Below, one piece after another: positions 1 through 5,870 of a stretch of 32,921 bases of DNA; position 1 is the stretch's first letter; every line of letters starts with the position of its first letter. The DNA is taken from positions 1-32,921 of the IMG/VR virus record IMGVR_UViG_3300025131_000230; one strand, given 5' to 3'. Under the pieces are notes generated by a model. That model saw only the letters and a list, made by a program, of their open reading frames with translations. It was not told where the DNA came from and did no database searches. The translations under genes were made by a program, and so were the position numbers. The DNA is from a virus.

Positions 1-58
1 GAAAACAATGTCTAAAATTATAAGTAGAATCGAAGATGTGGTAGAGTATTTAAGCTAA
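1..58 (+). CDS. 3' end of a gene, or a 16-codon ORF, cut by the window edge
   Basis: The frame is open from base 2, contains an ATG at 8 and stops with TAA at 56-58. From the ATG it encodes only 16 residues (MSKIISRIEDVVEYLS). It may be the tail of a longer upstream protein or a very short ORF. No function can be assigned. Confidence 0.3.
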   Translation, partial: KTMSKIISRIEDVVEYLS

Positions 59-158
59 GTCATACGTGCACCAAGATCATGATGATGCCTAACGGTACAA
101 AGTGGGGTTAGTGATCGAAACACGGTGGTTCGGCAGGGTGGGGACTAACATTAATAAT
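59..158 (+). other. gene-free leader of the HNH gene with alternative pairings
   Basis: This 100-base stretch has more G than its surroundings. GTTAG (107-111) can pair with CTAAC upstream (89-93) or CTAAC downstream (145-149), so two exclusive folds are possible. A CGAA/TTCG hairpin (116-119/129-132) lies inside the downstream option. No promoter or SD site is evident. A GTG at 102 would extend the HNH protein by 19 residues but has no ribosome site. Confidence 0.25.
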
Positions 159-773
159 ATGAAGAAGAAGCCTTGTAAAATTTGTGGGAAAGGACGATTC
201 AAAGAAACATATTGTTATGATTGTTTTAAAATAGAAAAGGCTAAGAGAGATAAGAGGTATAGAGAAAAACACTGGAAAAGATTAGCCAAAAAAAAGAAGG
301 AGTGGTTTAATTCAGGAAGAGAGTGGAAATGCAAACACTGTAAGAAAAAGTTTCTATTCCAAAGACCAAGATTGTTTTGTACAAAAAATTGTCAATACCA
401 ATACTGGAAAGAGTATAATGTAAGAAAGGGGAAGAATAACCCCGCCTACAGAACAGGTTTTTATGCTGGGAAGAGAAGGATAACGACATTTAAACACGGC
501 AAAGCGTGTAAATCATATAAATTAAAACAGGTGGATAAAGTGGGTTACTTAAAGTGTGAATTATGTAATGTGTCTAATTCTATAAGATATGAAACACATC
601 ATATAATTTATGCGTCTGAAGCACCAAAACATAAAGAATTACACAATCATAAAAACTTAATTTTGCTCTGTATAAAATGTCATAACTGGTTACACCAAAA
701 ACCAAGCAGAAGAAACAGTTTAGTGGAAGAGCGAGATTTAAACAGTTTATTTAATATGGTATGTACACGCTAA
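159..773 (+). CDS. HNH endonuclease with three zinc-binding knuckle regions
   Basis: This 204-residue basic protein probably nicks or cuts DNA. Residues 6/9 and 19/22 form two CxxC pairs. A second cluster lies at 58/61 and 74/78. The C-terminal third is a treble-clef HNH module: CELC at 133-136, HH at 147-148, N166, CIKCHNW at 171-177 and H179. The middle is rich in Lys and Arg, which suits DNA binding. I chose the ATG at 159 because it sits in the AT-ATG context typical of this genome; an in-frame GTG at 102 is the alternative. The end overlaps the resolvase gene by 13 bases. Free-standing HNH genes are common in phages as homing nucleases or packaging helpers. No intron boundary is visible, so a homing role is only a guess. 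Confidence 0.8.
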   Translation: MKKKPCKICGKGRFKETYCYDCFKIEKAKRDKRYREKHWKRLAKKKKEWFNSGREWKCKHCKKKFLFQRPRLFCTKNCQYQYWKEYNVRKGKNNPAYRTGFYAGKRRITTFKHGKACKSYKLKQVDKVGYLKCELCNVSNSIRYETHHIIYASEAPKHKELHNHKNLILLCIKCHNWLHQKPSRRNSLVEERDLNSLFNMVCTR

Positions 774-1117
774 CTGGTCAACCAAAATCTACTCAACATA
801 TTTATAGGTATGCTTGTAGGGGAAACTACCCAACAATGTATATGACTAAAGAGGGGAAAGATTTAAAAGAACAATATAAGTGGGAACTACTATCACAAAA
901 GCCTAAATTGTTAACTGGGGAATTAGAAGTTAACATGAAGCTATATTTTAAAGATAAGCGGAAAAGAGATATAGATAACTTTAATAAACTTATACTAGAC
1001 GCTGGTACTGGAATATTATGGGAAGATGATAGCCAGATACAAAAGCTAGTAATTGAAAAATTTATTGATAAGAATAATCCACGAATAGAATTAACAGTAA
1101 GTAGAATCAGGAGGTGA
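761..1117 (+). CDS. rusA: RusA-family Holliday junction resolvase
   Basis: RusA enzymes resolve branched DNA as dimers and in phages act on recombination or replication intermediates before packaging. This protein has 118 residues, normal for the family. The signature is clear: RKRDIDNFNKLILDA at 68-81 carries D70 and D72, and the downstream WEDDSQI supplies D89/D90. These match the acidic residues that bind the metal in RusA. A basic N-terminal region and a final beta strand rich in I, L and V also fit. The start overlaps the end of the HNH gene, so the two are probably cotranscribed. There is no SD site. The end of the gene carries the strong AGGAGG that serves the next gene. Confidence 0.85.
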   Translation: MYTLTGQPKSTQHIYRYACRGNYPTMYMTKEGKDLKEQYKWELLSQKPKLLTGELEVNMKLYFKDKRKRDIDNFNKLILDAGTGILWEDDSQIQKLVIEKFIDKNNPRIELTVSRIRR

Positions 1118-1120
1118 TAA

Positions 1121-1282
1121 ATGAAAGACAAAGGAAGGTACTCTTGTACCATATTCACAAGGTGCTTACGATGTGGTAAGTTCGGTGAACACGACCTGTA
1201 TATCAAACCAAAAAAACAAGAGGATGACATCAGGTTAAACGCCGAATGTAAACTATGCAACAAAGTGTGGAGGTACGCATGA
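1121..1282 (+). CDS. tiny zinc-ribbon protein (CxxC-x5-H family, member 1)
   Basis: The protein has 53 residues and was found by reading downstream of AGGAGGTGATAA. The first knuckle is CLRCGKFGEH (C-x2-C-x5-H); the second is ECKLCNKVW. That makes four Cys and one conserved His, as expected for a small zinc ribbon. The same spacing recurs in four other tiny genes in this window. The start is fixed by a perfect SD site 6-8 bases upstream. The stop overlaps the next start as ATGA, so translation is coupled. Function is unknown. Zinc ribbons of this size often bind nucleic acid or RNA polymerase, but nothing here proves that. Confidence 0.75.
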   Translation: MKDKGRYSCTIFTRCLRCGKFGEHDLYIKPKKQEDDIRLNAECKLCNKVWRYA

Positions 1283-1416
1283 AAACTTACTTTAAGTTCA
1301 ATGACTATTGTGAGGAGTGCCATTCCTATGCTGACCACATTGTGTACGCTAAAGATAACTATCTTTGCTGCCAATGTACGAAGTGCTGGCATACCCAAAG
1401 AAAAAAGATAGATTAA
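1279..1416 (+). CDS. tiny zinc-ribbon protein (CxxC-x5-H family, member 2)
   Basis: The protein has 45 residues. It carries CEECHSYADH (C-x2-C-x5-H) near residue 11, followed by CCQCTKCW, which gives a second C-x2-C pair with extra cysteines. The SD site GGAGGT sits 6 bases before the ATG and lies inside the previous gene. The ATGA overlap couples the two genes. It is a likely paralogue of the preceding gene from a shared pattern of ligands, although the rest of the sequence has diverged. Confidence 0.75.
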   Translation: MKTYFKFNDYCEECHSYADHIVYAKDNYLCCQCTKCWHTQRKKID

Positions 1417-1426
1417 GAATAGAGTC

Positions 1427-1449
1427 GGGGGTGCTCTATAAATAGCCCC
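1427..1449 (+). other. junction hairpin (G-run/C-run)
   Basis: GGG plus GCT (with a bulged T at 1432) can pair with AGCCCC at 1444-1449 across an 8-base AT loop. It follows the stop at 1416 and lies 16 bases before the ATG at 1466. No T-tract follows, so it is not a typical terminator. Confidence 0.4.
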
Positions 1450-1465
1450 ACCAATTATTAAATGT

Positions 1466-1510
1466 ATGAAAAAATATCAAATCATATACGCTGACCCACC
1501 CTGGAGCTAA
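1466..1510 (+). pseudogene. remnant of an MT-A70-type adenine methyltransferase N-terminus
   Basis: The frame reads MKKYQIIYADPPWS and then stops at TAA. DPPW is the catalytic motif of MT-A70-like N6-adenine methyltransferases, and in these enzymes it commonly lies close to the N-terminus after a K-Y-x-I-I-Y-A-type strand. Everything after the motif is missing, and the downstream bases lead straight into the tandem promoters. The most likely reading is a gene truncated when the promoter-phosphoesterase module arrived. It could also be a tiny peptide ORF resembling the motif by chance, but agreement over about ten residues makes that less likely. Confidence 0.6.
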
Positions 1511-1532
1511 TGAGGTAAAAAGCGATCTCAAA

Positions 1533-1561
1533 TTGACAATCACCTAAAAAACTGATATAAT
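1533..1561 (+). promoter_or_regulatory. consensus sigma-70 promoter P1
   Basis: TTGACA (1533-1538), a 17-base spacer and TATAAT (1556-1561) form an exact consensus match. TG one base before the -10 also makes it an extended -10. The expected start is near 1568. Confidence 0.9.
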
Positions 1562-1562
1562 A

Positions 1563-1591
1563 TTGACAATAGCGTGGGGCTATAGTACAAT
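1563..1591 (+). promoter_or_regulatory. second sigma-70 promoter P2, 30 bases downstream
   Basis: TTGACA (1563-1568), a 17-base spacer and TACAAT (1586-1591). The P1 start site falls on the P2 -35 box. A P2 transcript would start near 1598 and would lack the 5' strand CGTGGGGC that P1 RNA carries. Confidence 0.7.
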
Positions 1592-1657
1592 AAACCAAGA
1601 CTCTTCACGGAGTCCGCCGAAAGAGCCGTAATTTGCCCCACGAATTGCGGTTTTTTA
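1568..1657 (+). ncRNA. structured leader RNA or small RNA with attenuator
   Basis: The predicted P1 RNA is about 90 bases and ends at the T-tract. CGTGGGGC (1573-1580) is fully complementary to GCCCCACG (1635-1642). Inside lies a hairpin GACTC-TTCACG-GAGTC (1599-1614). GCCCCACG is also the loop of the terminator hairpin, and eight pairs cannot fit in its nine-base loop, so the long-range stem and the terminator should compete. This is the layout of a riboswitch or other attenuator controlling the phosphoesterase gene, whose SD site starts 4 bases after the T-tract. If the terminator always wins, the product is a small RNA. I do not recognise a known riboswitch class. Confidence 0.6.
1626..1656 (+). 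terminator. intrinsic terminator in the leader of the phosphoesterase gene
   Basis: CCGTAATT (1626-1633) pairs with AATTGCGG (1643-1650). The eight pairs include one G·U that is valid only on the plus strand. Six T follow (1651-1656). It ends 13 bases before the start codon, so it should act as an attenuator. Confidence 0.75.
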
Positions 1658-1669
1658 TTGGAGGAAAAG

Positions 1670-2434
1670 ATGAGACGAACAAGGTTGGTTGATGTGCGTC
1701 TCAACCCAAACAAGGGTTCGAGAGCACAAGTATGTGCCTGGGGTGATATACACCTTGGAGCAAAAACCTGTGATTATGAAGCCGCTCAAGCGACTATCGA
1801 CATGTGCATCAAGAAAGGTATCTACGTCCTCGGAATGGGAGATTACTTGGAATGTGCAACGAGATATTCGGTTGGGGCTGGCATCTACGAGCAGACAATG
1901 TCAATCCAAGACCAGATGGAGATGTTGGTGGAAACGCTCCGCCCCGTCAAAGAAGCTGGTCTGCTGCTGGGAATTCATAGCGGGAATCATTGCGGTCGGA
2001 TAACCAAGGAAACAGGACTCAACATTGTGACCATTATGTGTCAGCAGTTGGGAACTCGTTACCTGAATCACGCCGCCTACCACCTGTGGAAGGTTGGCAA
2101 ACAGTCGTATACTGGGCACAGTACTCATGGGTCTGCGGGATCTAGACTACCCTATACTCGCATTAAAGCTGCTCTTGATGTGTTCCGTTACTGTGATACT
2201 GAACTCGTGCTTTATGGACATCTCCATGGGCTCGACCACATGACCTCGCTTTATTCCGCAGTCAACAAGGCTCGGAAGAAAGTGGAGAGTCGTGCCCGCC
2301 ACGCCATCTTGACTGGTTCTTACCTGCGTTATAGCGGAAGCTATGCAGAAAAGAAAAATCTCTGTCCCGTTACGATGGGTTCGCCCATTATTAGCCTGTA
2401 CGGAGACAACCATGATATTCGTGTCTCACTGTAG
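1670..2434 (+). CDS. calcineurin-like metallophosphoesterase
   Basis: This 254-residue enzyme should hydrolyse phosphoesters with two metal ions. The family motifs appear in order: WGDIHLG (D26, H28), GMGDYLE (D58), HSGNHCG (N106, H107), a histidine near 150-153 in TGHSTHG, and YGHLHG (H184, H186). No motif is missing. The substrate is unknown; phage members have been linked to DNA ends or cyclic nucleotides. The ATG at 1670 is fixed by GGAGG six to ten bases upstream. The gene is GC-richer than the resolvase before it and the methyltransferase after it. It stands alone behind two strong promoters and an attenuator, so it probably arrived as a self-regulated unit. A nucleotide-type ligand would make sense but is speculation. 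Confidence 0.85.
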   Translation: MRRTRLVDVRLNPNKGSRAQVCAWGDIHLGAKTCDYEAAQATIDMCIKKGIYVLGMGDYLECATRYSVGAGIYEQTMSIQDQMEMLVETLRPVKEAGLLLGIHSGNHCGRITKETGLNIVTIMCQQLGTRYLNHAAYHLWKVGKQSYTGHSTHGSAGSRLPYTRIKAALDVFRYCDTELVLYGHLHGLDHMTSLYSAVNKARKKVESRARHAILTGSYLRYSGSYAEKKNLCPVTMGSPIISLYGDNHDIRVSL

Positions 2435-2452
2435 TTTACCTACAAACAGTTC

Positions 2453-2478
2453 TGAGGAATCTGTTCTAAAATTCCTCA
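2453..2478 (+). other. junction hairpin before the methyltransferase
   Basis: TGAGGAAT (2453-2460) and ATTCCTCA (2471-2478) form a perfect 8-bp stem with a 10-base loop, 18 bases before the ATG at 2497. No T-tract follows. Confidence 0.6.
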
Positions 2479-2496
2479 TCTTATATCTATAAAATT

Positions 2497-3801
2497 ATGA
2501 TTATACAAGGTGACTGTTTAAAAAAACTAAAAGAGTTAGAAGAAAATTCTATTGATTCAATAGTTACCGACCCACCCTACGGGCTTTCTTTTATGGGAAA
2601 GAAGTGGGATTATGATGTACCTAAAGTAGAGATTTGGAAAGAGTGCCTTAGGGTATTAAAACCTGGTGGGTACTTACTAGCTTTTGCTGGTACTCGTACT
2701 CAACATAGAATGGCAGTAAATATAGAAGATGCAGGATTTGAGATAAGAGATATGATTGCTTGGGTGTATGGTAGTGGCTTTCCTAAAAGTCATAACATAG
2801 GTAAAGCAGTTGATAAGATGTTAGGAGCAGAAAGAAAAGTTGTCGGAATGCGTAACCCAAATCGTGATAATTCAATAAGAAAACTTAGAGTCTATGAAGG
2901 TATTGGAGGAGAAGGTAAACAGGGATTAGCAGAAAAGAAGTGCGGTGGCTTAGTAGAAATTACCGAACCCTCAACCCAAGAAGCTAAAAAATGGGAAGGG
3001 TGGGGTACTGCATTAAAACCTGCACTAGAACCTATTACAGTAGCTCGTAAACCTTTCAGAGGAACAGTAGCAAGTAATGTATTAAAATACGGTACGGGTG
3101 GAATAAATATAGATGGGTGTAGGATAAAACATAATGAACCTGTAAAAACAACAAACAGAAAGCAAAGAAAAGAAGGTTGGAACCCTGATAACTGTGGTTT
3201 CGATAGTACAAAAAACAATACTGCAAGTGCTTCTCCTCAAGGCAGATTTCCAGCTAATTTAATACTAGATGAAGAAGCAGGGAAGATATTAGATAAACAG
3301 AGCGGAGAGAGCAAATCGGGTAAGAATAAATTGAAAAAAGGAACTGGCGGAATTTGGCAAAAGTCATCTGGGTTGCCTTGTGGTCAGGAATATGGTGACA
3401 AAGGCGGTGCGTCTCGCTTTTTCTATTGTGCTAAAGCAAGTAAGAGTGATAGGAACGAGGGATTAGATGGTTTTGAGGAGAAGAACAATAAATTTGGTAA
3501 TCAAAAAAATGGAGAAGATTTGGGCAATGGTTCTGTGAATGATAAATTTACAACACAACCATCTGCTAACAACCACCCAACAGTCAAACCTACTAAGCTA
3601 ATGCAATACCTAGTAAGGCTTGTAACTCCAAAAGACGGAACAGTATTAGACCCTTTTATGGGGTCAGGTTCAACTGGCAAGGCTTGTGTATTAGAAGACT
3701 TTAAATTCATAGGAATAGAAATGGATGAAGAATATTGTAAAATAGCAGAAGCTAGAATTAAACACGTTAAAGATAAACCTAAACAAAAAGAGTTGATATA
3801 A
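2497..3801 (+). CDS. beta-class DNA methyltransferase (N6-adenine or N4-cytosine)
   Basis: The 434-residue protein methylates an exocyclic amine in DNA. Catalytic motif IV is TDPPYG at 24-29. The S-adenosylmethionine motif I, DPFMGSGSTG, is at 385-394, followed by IGIEMDEEYC. This IV-before-I order defines the beta class. Residues 110-350 form the variable region expected to recognise the target. DPPY is commoner in adenine enzymes, but N4-cytosine methylation is possible. No restriction gene lies beside it, so it is likely an orphan used to protect phage DNA or mimic host marks. The gene is AT-rich and lacks an SD site. It follows a perfect hairpin, and an MT-A70 remnant lies 1 kb upstream. 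Confidence 0.9.
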   Translation: MIIQGDCLKKLKELEENSIDSIVTDPPYGLSFMGKKWDYDVPKVEIWKECLRVLKPGGYLLAFAGTRTQHRMAVNIEDAGFEIRDMIAWVYGSGFPKSHNIGKAVDKMLGAERKVVGMRNPNRDNSIRKLRVYEGIGGEGKQGLAEKKCGGLVEITEPSTQEAKKWEGWGTALKPALEPITVARKPFRGTVASNVLKYGTGGINIDGCRIKHNEPVKTTNRKQRKEGWNPDNCGFDSTKNNTASASPQGRFPANLILDEEAGKILDKQSGESKSGKNKLKKGTGGIWQKSSGLPCGQEYGDKGGASRFFYCAKASKSDRNEGLDGFEEKNNKFGNQKNGEDLGNGSVNDKFTTQPSANNHPTVKPTKLMQYLVRLVTPKDGTVLDPFMGSGSTGKACVLEDFKFIGIEMDEEYCKIAEARIKHVKDKPKQKELI

Positions 3802-3816
3802 TTCCTCTCTTTCTTT

Positions 3817-3892
3817 AACCATACAGTGAGGGCTACGGCACTCCTTTCGGCCAAGGTATACCTGTAAGAAGCTGATGACTGTATGGTTTAAG
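3817..3892 (+). ncRNA. candidate structured RNA closed by an 11-bp stem
   Basis: AACCATACAGT (3817-3827) pairs exactly with ACTGTATGGTT (3878-3888). With T3889 bulged, two A-U pairs and one U·G pair extend it on the plus strand. The 50-base interior is GC-richer than the flanks and holds the palindrome AGGTATACCT (3854-3863) and CCTT/AAGG pairing. The element fills the gap between the methyltransferase and the next gene. No known RNA class is recognised. Confidence 0.45.
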
Positions 3893-3910
3893 AAGGAGAA
3901 TAATAAATAT

Positions 3911-4135
3911 ATGGAAAAATACGTACAAATACAAAATTTTAGAACAAAAGAATGGATTAAGATAAACACAAAAACTGGTAAAATACTAAAAACAAATAAA
4001 AAAAAATTTAATAATATAATGGTGTATAGTAAGCCAAAAAATAATAATTTTTTAGGAAAAAACTCTGTAGACTATAAGAGCAAGCTGGGAAATATGAAAA
4101 ATTATTTGTTAAATAAATTGTTAAATAGGAGGTAG
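3911..4135 (+). CDS. small basic protein, unknown
   Basis: The protein has 74 residues and is very AT-rich and Lys/Asn-rich. I chose the ATG at 3911, in the TATATG context, over an in-frame ATG at 3875 because the latter lies inside the stem of the upstream RNA element. AAGGAG occurs about 14 bases upstream, which is rather far. No domain is recognised. The end carries the AGGAGG of the next gene. Confidence 0.5.
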   Translation: MEKYVQIQNFRTKEWIKINTKTGKILKTNKKKFNNIMVYSKPKNNNFLGKNSVDYKSKLGNMKNYLLNKLLNRR

Positions 4136-4137
4136 AA

Positions 4138-4263
4138 ATGGTAGGGTTTATCATTGAACATTTGGCAATCATATCACTTGGTATTTGCATCTATGCTACC
4201 ATCCATATCTGTTGGGATGTGGTCAAGGTAGTGAGGTGGATTACTAAAAGCTGGAGGGAATAA
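4138..4263 (+). CDS. small single-pass membrane protein
   Basis: The protein has 41 residues and starts two bases after the previous stop, behind AGGAGG. Residues 3-24 (FIIEHLAIISLGICIYATIH) are hydrophobic enough for one membrane span. A basic tail (WITKSWRE) should stay in the cytoplasm. The stop overlaps the next start as TAATG. Function is unknown; small phage membrane peptides often act in lysis control or exclusion. Confidence 0.65.
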   Translation: MVGFIIEHLAIISLGICIYATIHICWDVVKVVRWITKSWRE

Positions 4264-4466
4264 TGTCAAAGCTCTATATCAGAGAGAAGAACCAAGACTT
4301 CCATCCCTGTAAGCCCTGTGGCGTACAGAGGTGGCATCGGGTCTTCCAATACGTGAAGAAGATGACTTACGGAAAGTATGCTACCGAGCAAACTATCAAA
4401 CGTGAGTACATCTGTGAGAAGTGTGGCAACACCTACACCTGGAGGAAAAATGGAAAGAAACGTTAA
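4263..4466 (+). CDS. small zinc-ribbon protein (CxxC-x5-H family, member 3)
   Basis: The protein has 67 residues. CKPCGVQRWH gives C-x2-C-x5-H and CEKCGNTYTW gives the second C-x2-C, with about 30 residues between them. This is a classic zinc-ribbon arrangement. GGAGG lies just upstream of the ATG. The 3' end overlaps the next gene by 17 bases, so this is a coupled unit with the genes on both sides. Confidence 0.8.
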   Translation: MSKLYIREKNQDFHPCKPCGVQRWHRVFQYVKKMTYGKYATEQTIKREYICEKCGNTYTWRKNGKKR

Positions 4467-4788
4467 GAGGTGGGTGAAGAAAGCCCAGAAGGAGATGCTA
4501 CTCACTCACTGGGACATTAAAATCAAGTTCGTCAAAGAGCTTGAGGATAATGAGATTGCCCACGTGAGGTGCAACTCGGACTACAACGAGGCTTATATCT
4601 ACTTCTCCGACGAAGTCCTTGAGCTGGGGAAGAAAGAAGTTAAGCGTGCTTGCTACCACGAGGTGGCACACATCATTATCTGGCATCTGTCGGAGCTGGC
4701 TGCAAATCGGTTCATCGGCAAGCGTGAGCTGCTGAGGGCTGTGGAGATGGCTACCGAACACATCGCCAAGATGATGGTCAGGAGGTAA
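4450..4788 (+). CDS. small HExxH zinc metallopeptidase-like protein
   Basis: The protein has 112 residues. CYHEVAHIIIWHL at 68-80 holds the zinc motif HEVAH (H70, E71, H74) inside a helix. A possible third ligand is E103 or H104 in the C-terminal helix. Size and layout resemble the compact metallopeptidase-like proteins found in phage early regions (SprT/ImmA-like architecture). The likely action is proteolysis of a host or phage protein, but no substrate is suggested by the sequence. GGAGG fixes the ATG at 4450; an in-frame ATG at 4378 would lie inside the previous gene without a ribosome site. Codon use is GC-richer than in the AT-type genes. Confidence 0.7.
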   Translation: MERNVKRWVKKAQKEMLLTHWDIKIKFVKELEDNEIAHVRCNSDYNEAYIYFSDEVLELGKKEVKRACYHEVAHIIIWHLSELAANRFIGKRELLRAVEMATEHIAKMMVRR

Positions 4789-4790
4789 TA

Positions 4791-4817
4791 ATGGTTAATA
4801 AGGGCTGGCATCCCTAA
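4791..4817 (+). CDS. 8-residue ORF with a perfect SD site
   Basis: AGGAGGTAATA precedes an ATG that encodes MVNKGWHP and then TAA. It lies at the boundary between an SD-type and an AT-type gene block. It may be the stub of a truncated gene, a short leader peptide, or a ribosome site left without its gene. Confidence 0.35.
   Translation: MVNKGWHP
4801..4815 (+). other. short junction hairpin
   Basis: AGGG/CCCT with a 7-base loop, 23 bases before the ATG at 4839. It is weak on its own and listed because other AT-type genes have a hairpin in the same place. Confidence 0.25.
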
Positions 4818-4838
4818 CTGCCTAACTATTTTAAATAT

Positions 4839-5210
4839 ATGAAACAAAATATCAATAAAGAACAGTGGGATGAATTAAACAAAAAGCAAAAAATACGACT
4901 AGCCCACTTAACGCCGTACATAGACATAGGAACAGTAATGGAATGGGATAAGTTAACGGAAAATGAAGATGAAGCATTTATTGATATGAGATGTGGCGTT
5001 GGTGTAAAAATTAACATAGGACAAATGATAGAGTTTTTAGGAGATGATTTTACAATACAAAAACATACAATAGGGTATTCAAAATGGTTTATAGAAGGAT
5101 TAAACATGAAAGAAAAAAGAGGTTCAGAGCTATGTAATTTACTCTGGGAAGCTGTTAAAGAAAAACTAAATAACCAAAAAGGAGGAGATAGTGAAACTGA
5201 GAAGAACTGA
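4839..5210 (+). CDS. acidic protein of unknown function
   Basis: The protein has 123 residues, is mainly acidic and has no membrane segment. Its first 30 residues are predicted helical and charged. A central stretch (INIGQMIEFLGDDF) recalls the 'MTIGQMIEFL' phrase seen in other small phage early proteins, but I cannot name a family. It starts in the TATATG context with no SD site. Its 3' end contains the GGAGG for the GTG-start gene that follows, and the two overlap by 20 bases. Confidence 0.55.
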   Translation: MKQNINKEQWDELNKKQKIRLAHLTPYIDIGTVMEWDKLTENEDEAFIDMRCGVGVKINIGQMIEFLGDDFTIQKHTIGYSKWFIEGLNMKEKRGSELCNLLWEAVKEKLNNQKGGDSETEKN

Positions 5211-5367
5211 AATAGAACTGTATGACCGTCATTGCGAAAGCTGTGACACCATCACTGAGCATCAGAGCTTTTACCTTTATCGTGTATACGTGGGGTTCGA
5301 GTTCTGTATCGGTCGTGAGGTGGAGTGTTGTCGCTGTGGTCTAATCGAGGAAGAAGATGAAGATTAA
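5191..5367 (+). CDS. tiny zinc-ribbon protein (CxxC-x5-H family, member 4), GTG start
   Basis: The protein has 58 residues. CESCDTITEH gives C-x2-C-x5-H; ECCRCG supplies the second Cys pair. The tail is acidic (IEEEDED). GTG at 5191 is chosen because AGGAGG lies just upstream and no ATG is available. It overlaps the preceding AT-type gene by 20 bases and the following membrane peptide by 11 bases. Confidence 0.7.
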   Translation: MKLRRTEIELYDRHCESCDTITEHQSFYLYRVYVGFEFCIGREVECCRCGLIEEEDED

Positions 5368-5458
5368 CCTGTTCAAGGTACTCCTGTGGGTAGCCCTGGC
5401 GGTTGCCCTCTGGGTATTACTTGGAGGTGTAAGTGTCCTGGATTACCTGGAGGTGTAA
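5357..5458 (+). CDS. 33-residue single-span membrane peptide
   Basis: The sequence runs from a Lys-containing start through LFKVLLWVALAVALWVLLGG, a long hydrophobic segment, to a short acidic tail. It is packed between two zinc-ribbon genes by overlaps on both sides (ATG inside the previous gene; TAATG with the next). The purine-rich GAGGAAGAAG upstream is only a weak SD site. Function is unknown. Confidence 0.55.
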   Translation: MKINLFKVLLWVALAVALWVLLGGVSVLDYLEV

Positions 5459-5670
5459 TGCAGTATCAGTGCAGTAAATGCGGACAATGGAGTAGATACA
5501 CCATAATCAAGAACTCTAAAATTATCCTTGAGAAGCCAGTGATTTCATCACAGTTCTGTCATATCCCCACCAAGTTCCACAGATGTGGACATATCGGATA
5601 TTTCAGATGGTCTTTCAAGGAGTATAAGGGGTTCTGCAAACGTCTGGGATGGGAGGTAAACTATGTGTGA
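5458..5670 (+). CDS. small Cys/His-rich protein, zinc-ribbon-like
   Basis: The protein has 70 residues. It opens with CSKCGQWSRY, the same knuckle as the CxxC-x5-H family but with Tyr in place of His. Later Cys and His (FCHI, HRCGHIG) could complete a zinc site. GGAGGTGTA before the ATG at 5458 fixes the start. It may be a divergent paralogue. It overlaps the next gene by 8 bases. Confidence 0.6.
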   Translation: MQYQCSKCGQWSRYTIIKNSKIILEKPVISSQFCHIPTKFHRCGHIGYFRWSFKEYKGFCKRLGWEVNYV

Positions 5671-5869
5671 TTGTAACGCTAAGATGTATCTCCTGTTGCT
5701 CTTGGCTAAACAAAATAAGCCCAAGACGCAGTGGTTGATACCATTGAGGTGTGTTGCTTGCGATGTGAAGTTGAGCTTCCTTGTAAGCAACAAAGAATAC
5801 AAAGACCTTGTAGCAAACTACCGTTCTGGTCAGGTCTGCTACGTGTCTTTTCCAAAGGAGGTGAGTTAA
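5663..5869 (+). CDS. small Cys-containing protein, unknown
   Basis: The protein has 68 residues, with GGAGGTAAACT before the ATG. Cys pairs are MCDC at the N-terminus and CVAC near residue 30. A hydrophobic LLLLLA run follows the first pair. Zinc binding is possible but the pattern is not the C-x5-H type. The 3' end carries AAAGGAGGTGA, the strongest SD site in the window, for the next gene. Confidence 0.55.
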   Translation: MCDCNAKMYLLLLLAKQNKPKTQWLIPLRCVACDVKLSFLVSNKEYKDLVANYRSGQVCYVSFPKEVS

Positions 5870-5870
5870 A

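Noticed and set aside
59-773. Group I intron hosting the HNH gene
   Set aside because: No P3/P7 core elements or exon continuity can be seen on either side.
1573-1642. tRNA-like cloverleaf (acceptor-like 8-bp stem, anticodon-like hairpin)
   Set aside because: There is no T-arm or TTCRA loop, the central hairpin has a six-base loop, and the 3' acceptor strand doubles as a terminator loop.
1617-3851. Shared GCCGAAAG motif between the leader RNA (1617-1624) and the RNA at 3844-3851
   Set aside because: The copies lie on opposite strands and differ in their surrounding fold, so chance is the simpler explanation.
3868-3880. Hammerhead ribozyme core (CTGATGA)
   Set aside because: The GAAA segment and a plausible cleavage triplet with its stem are missing on either permutation.
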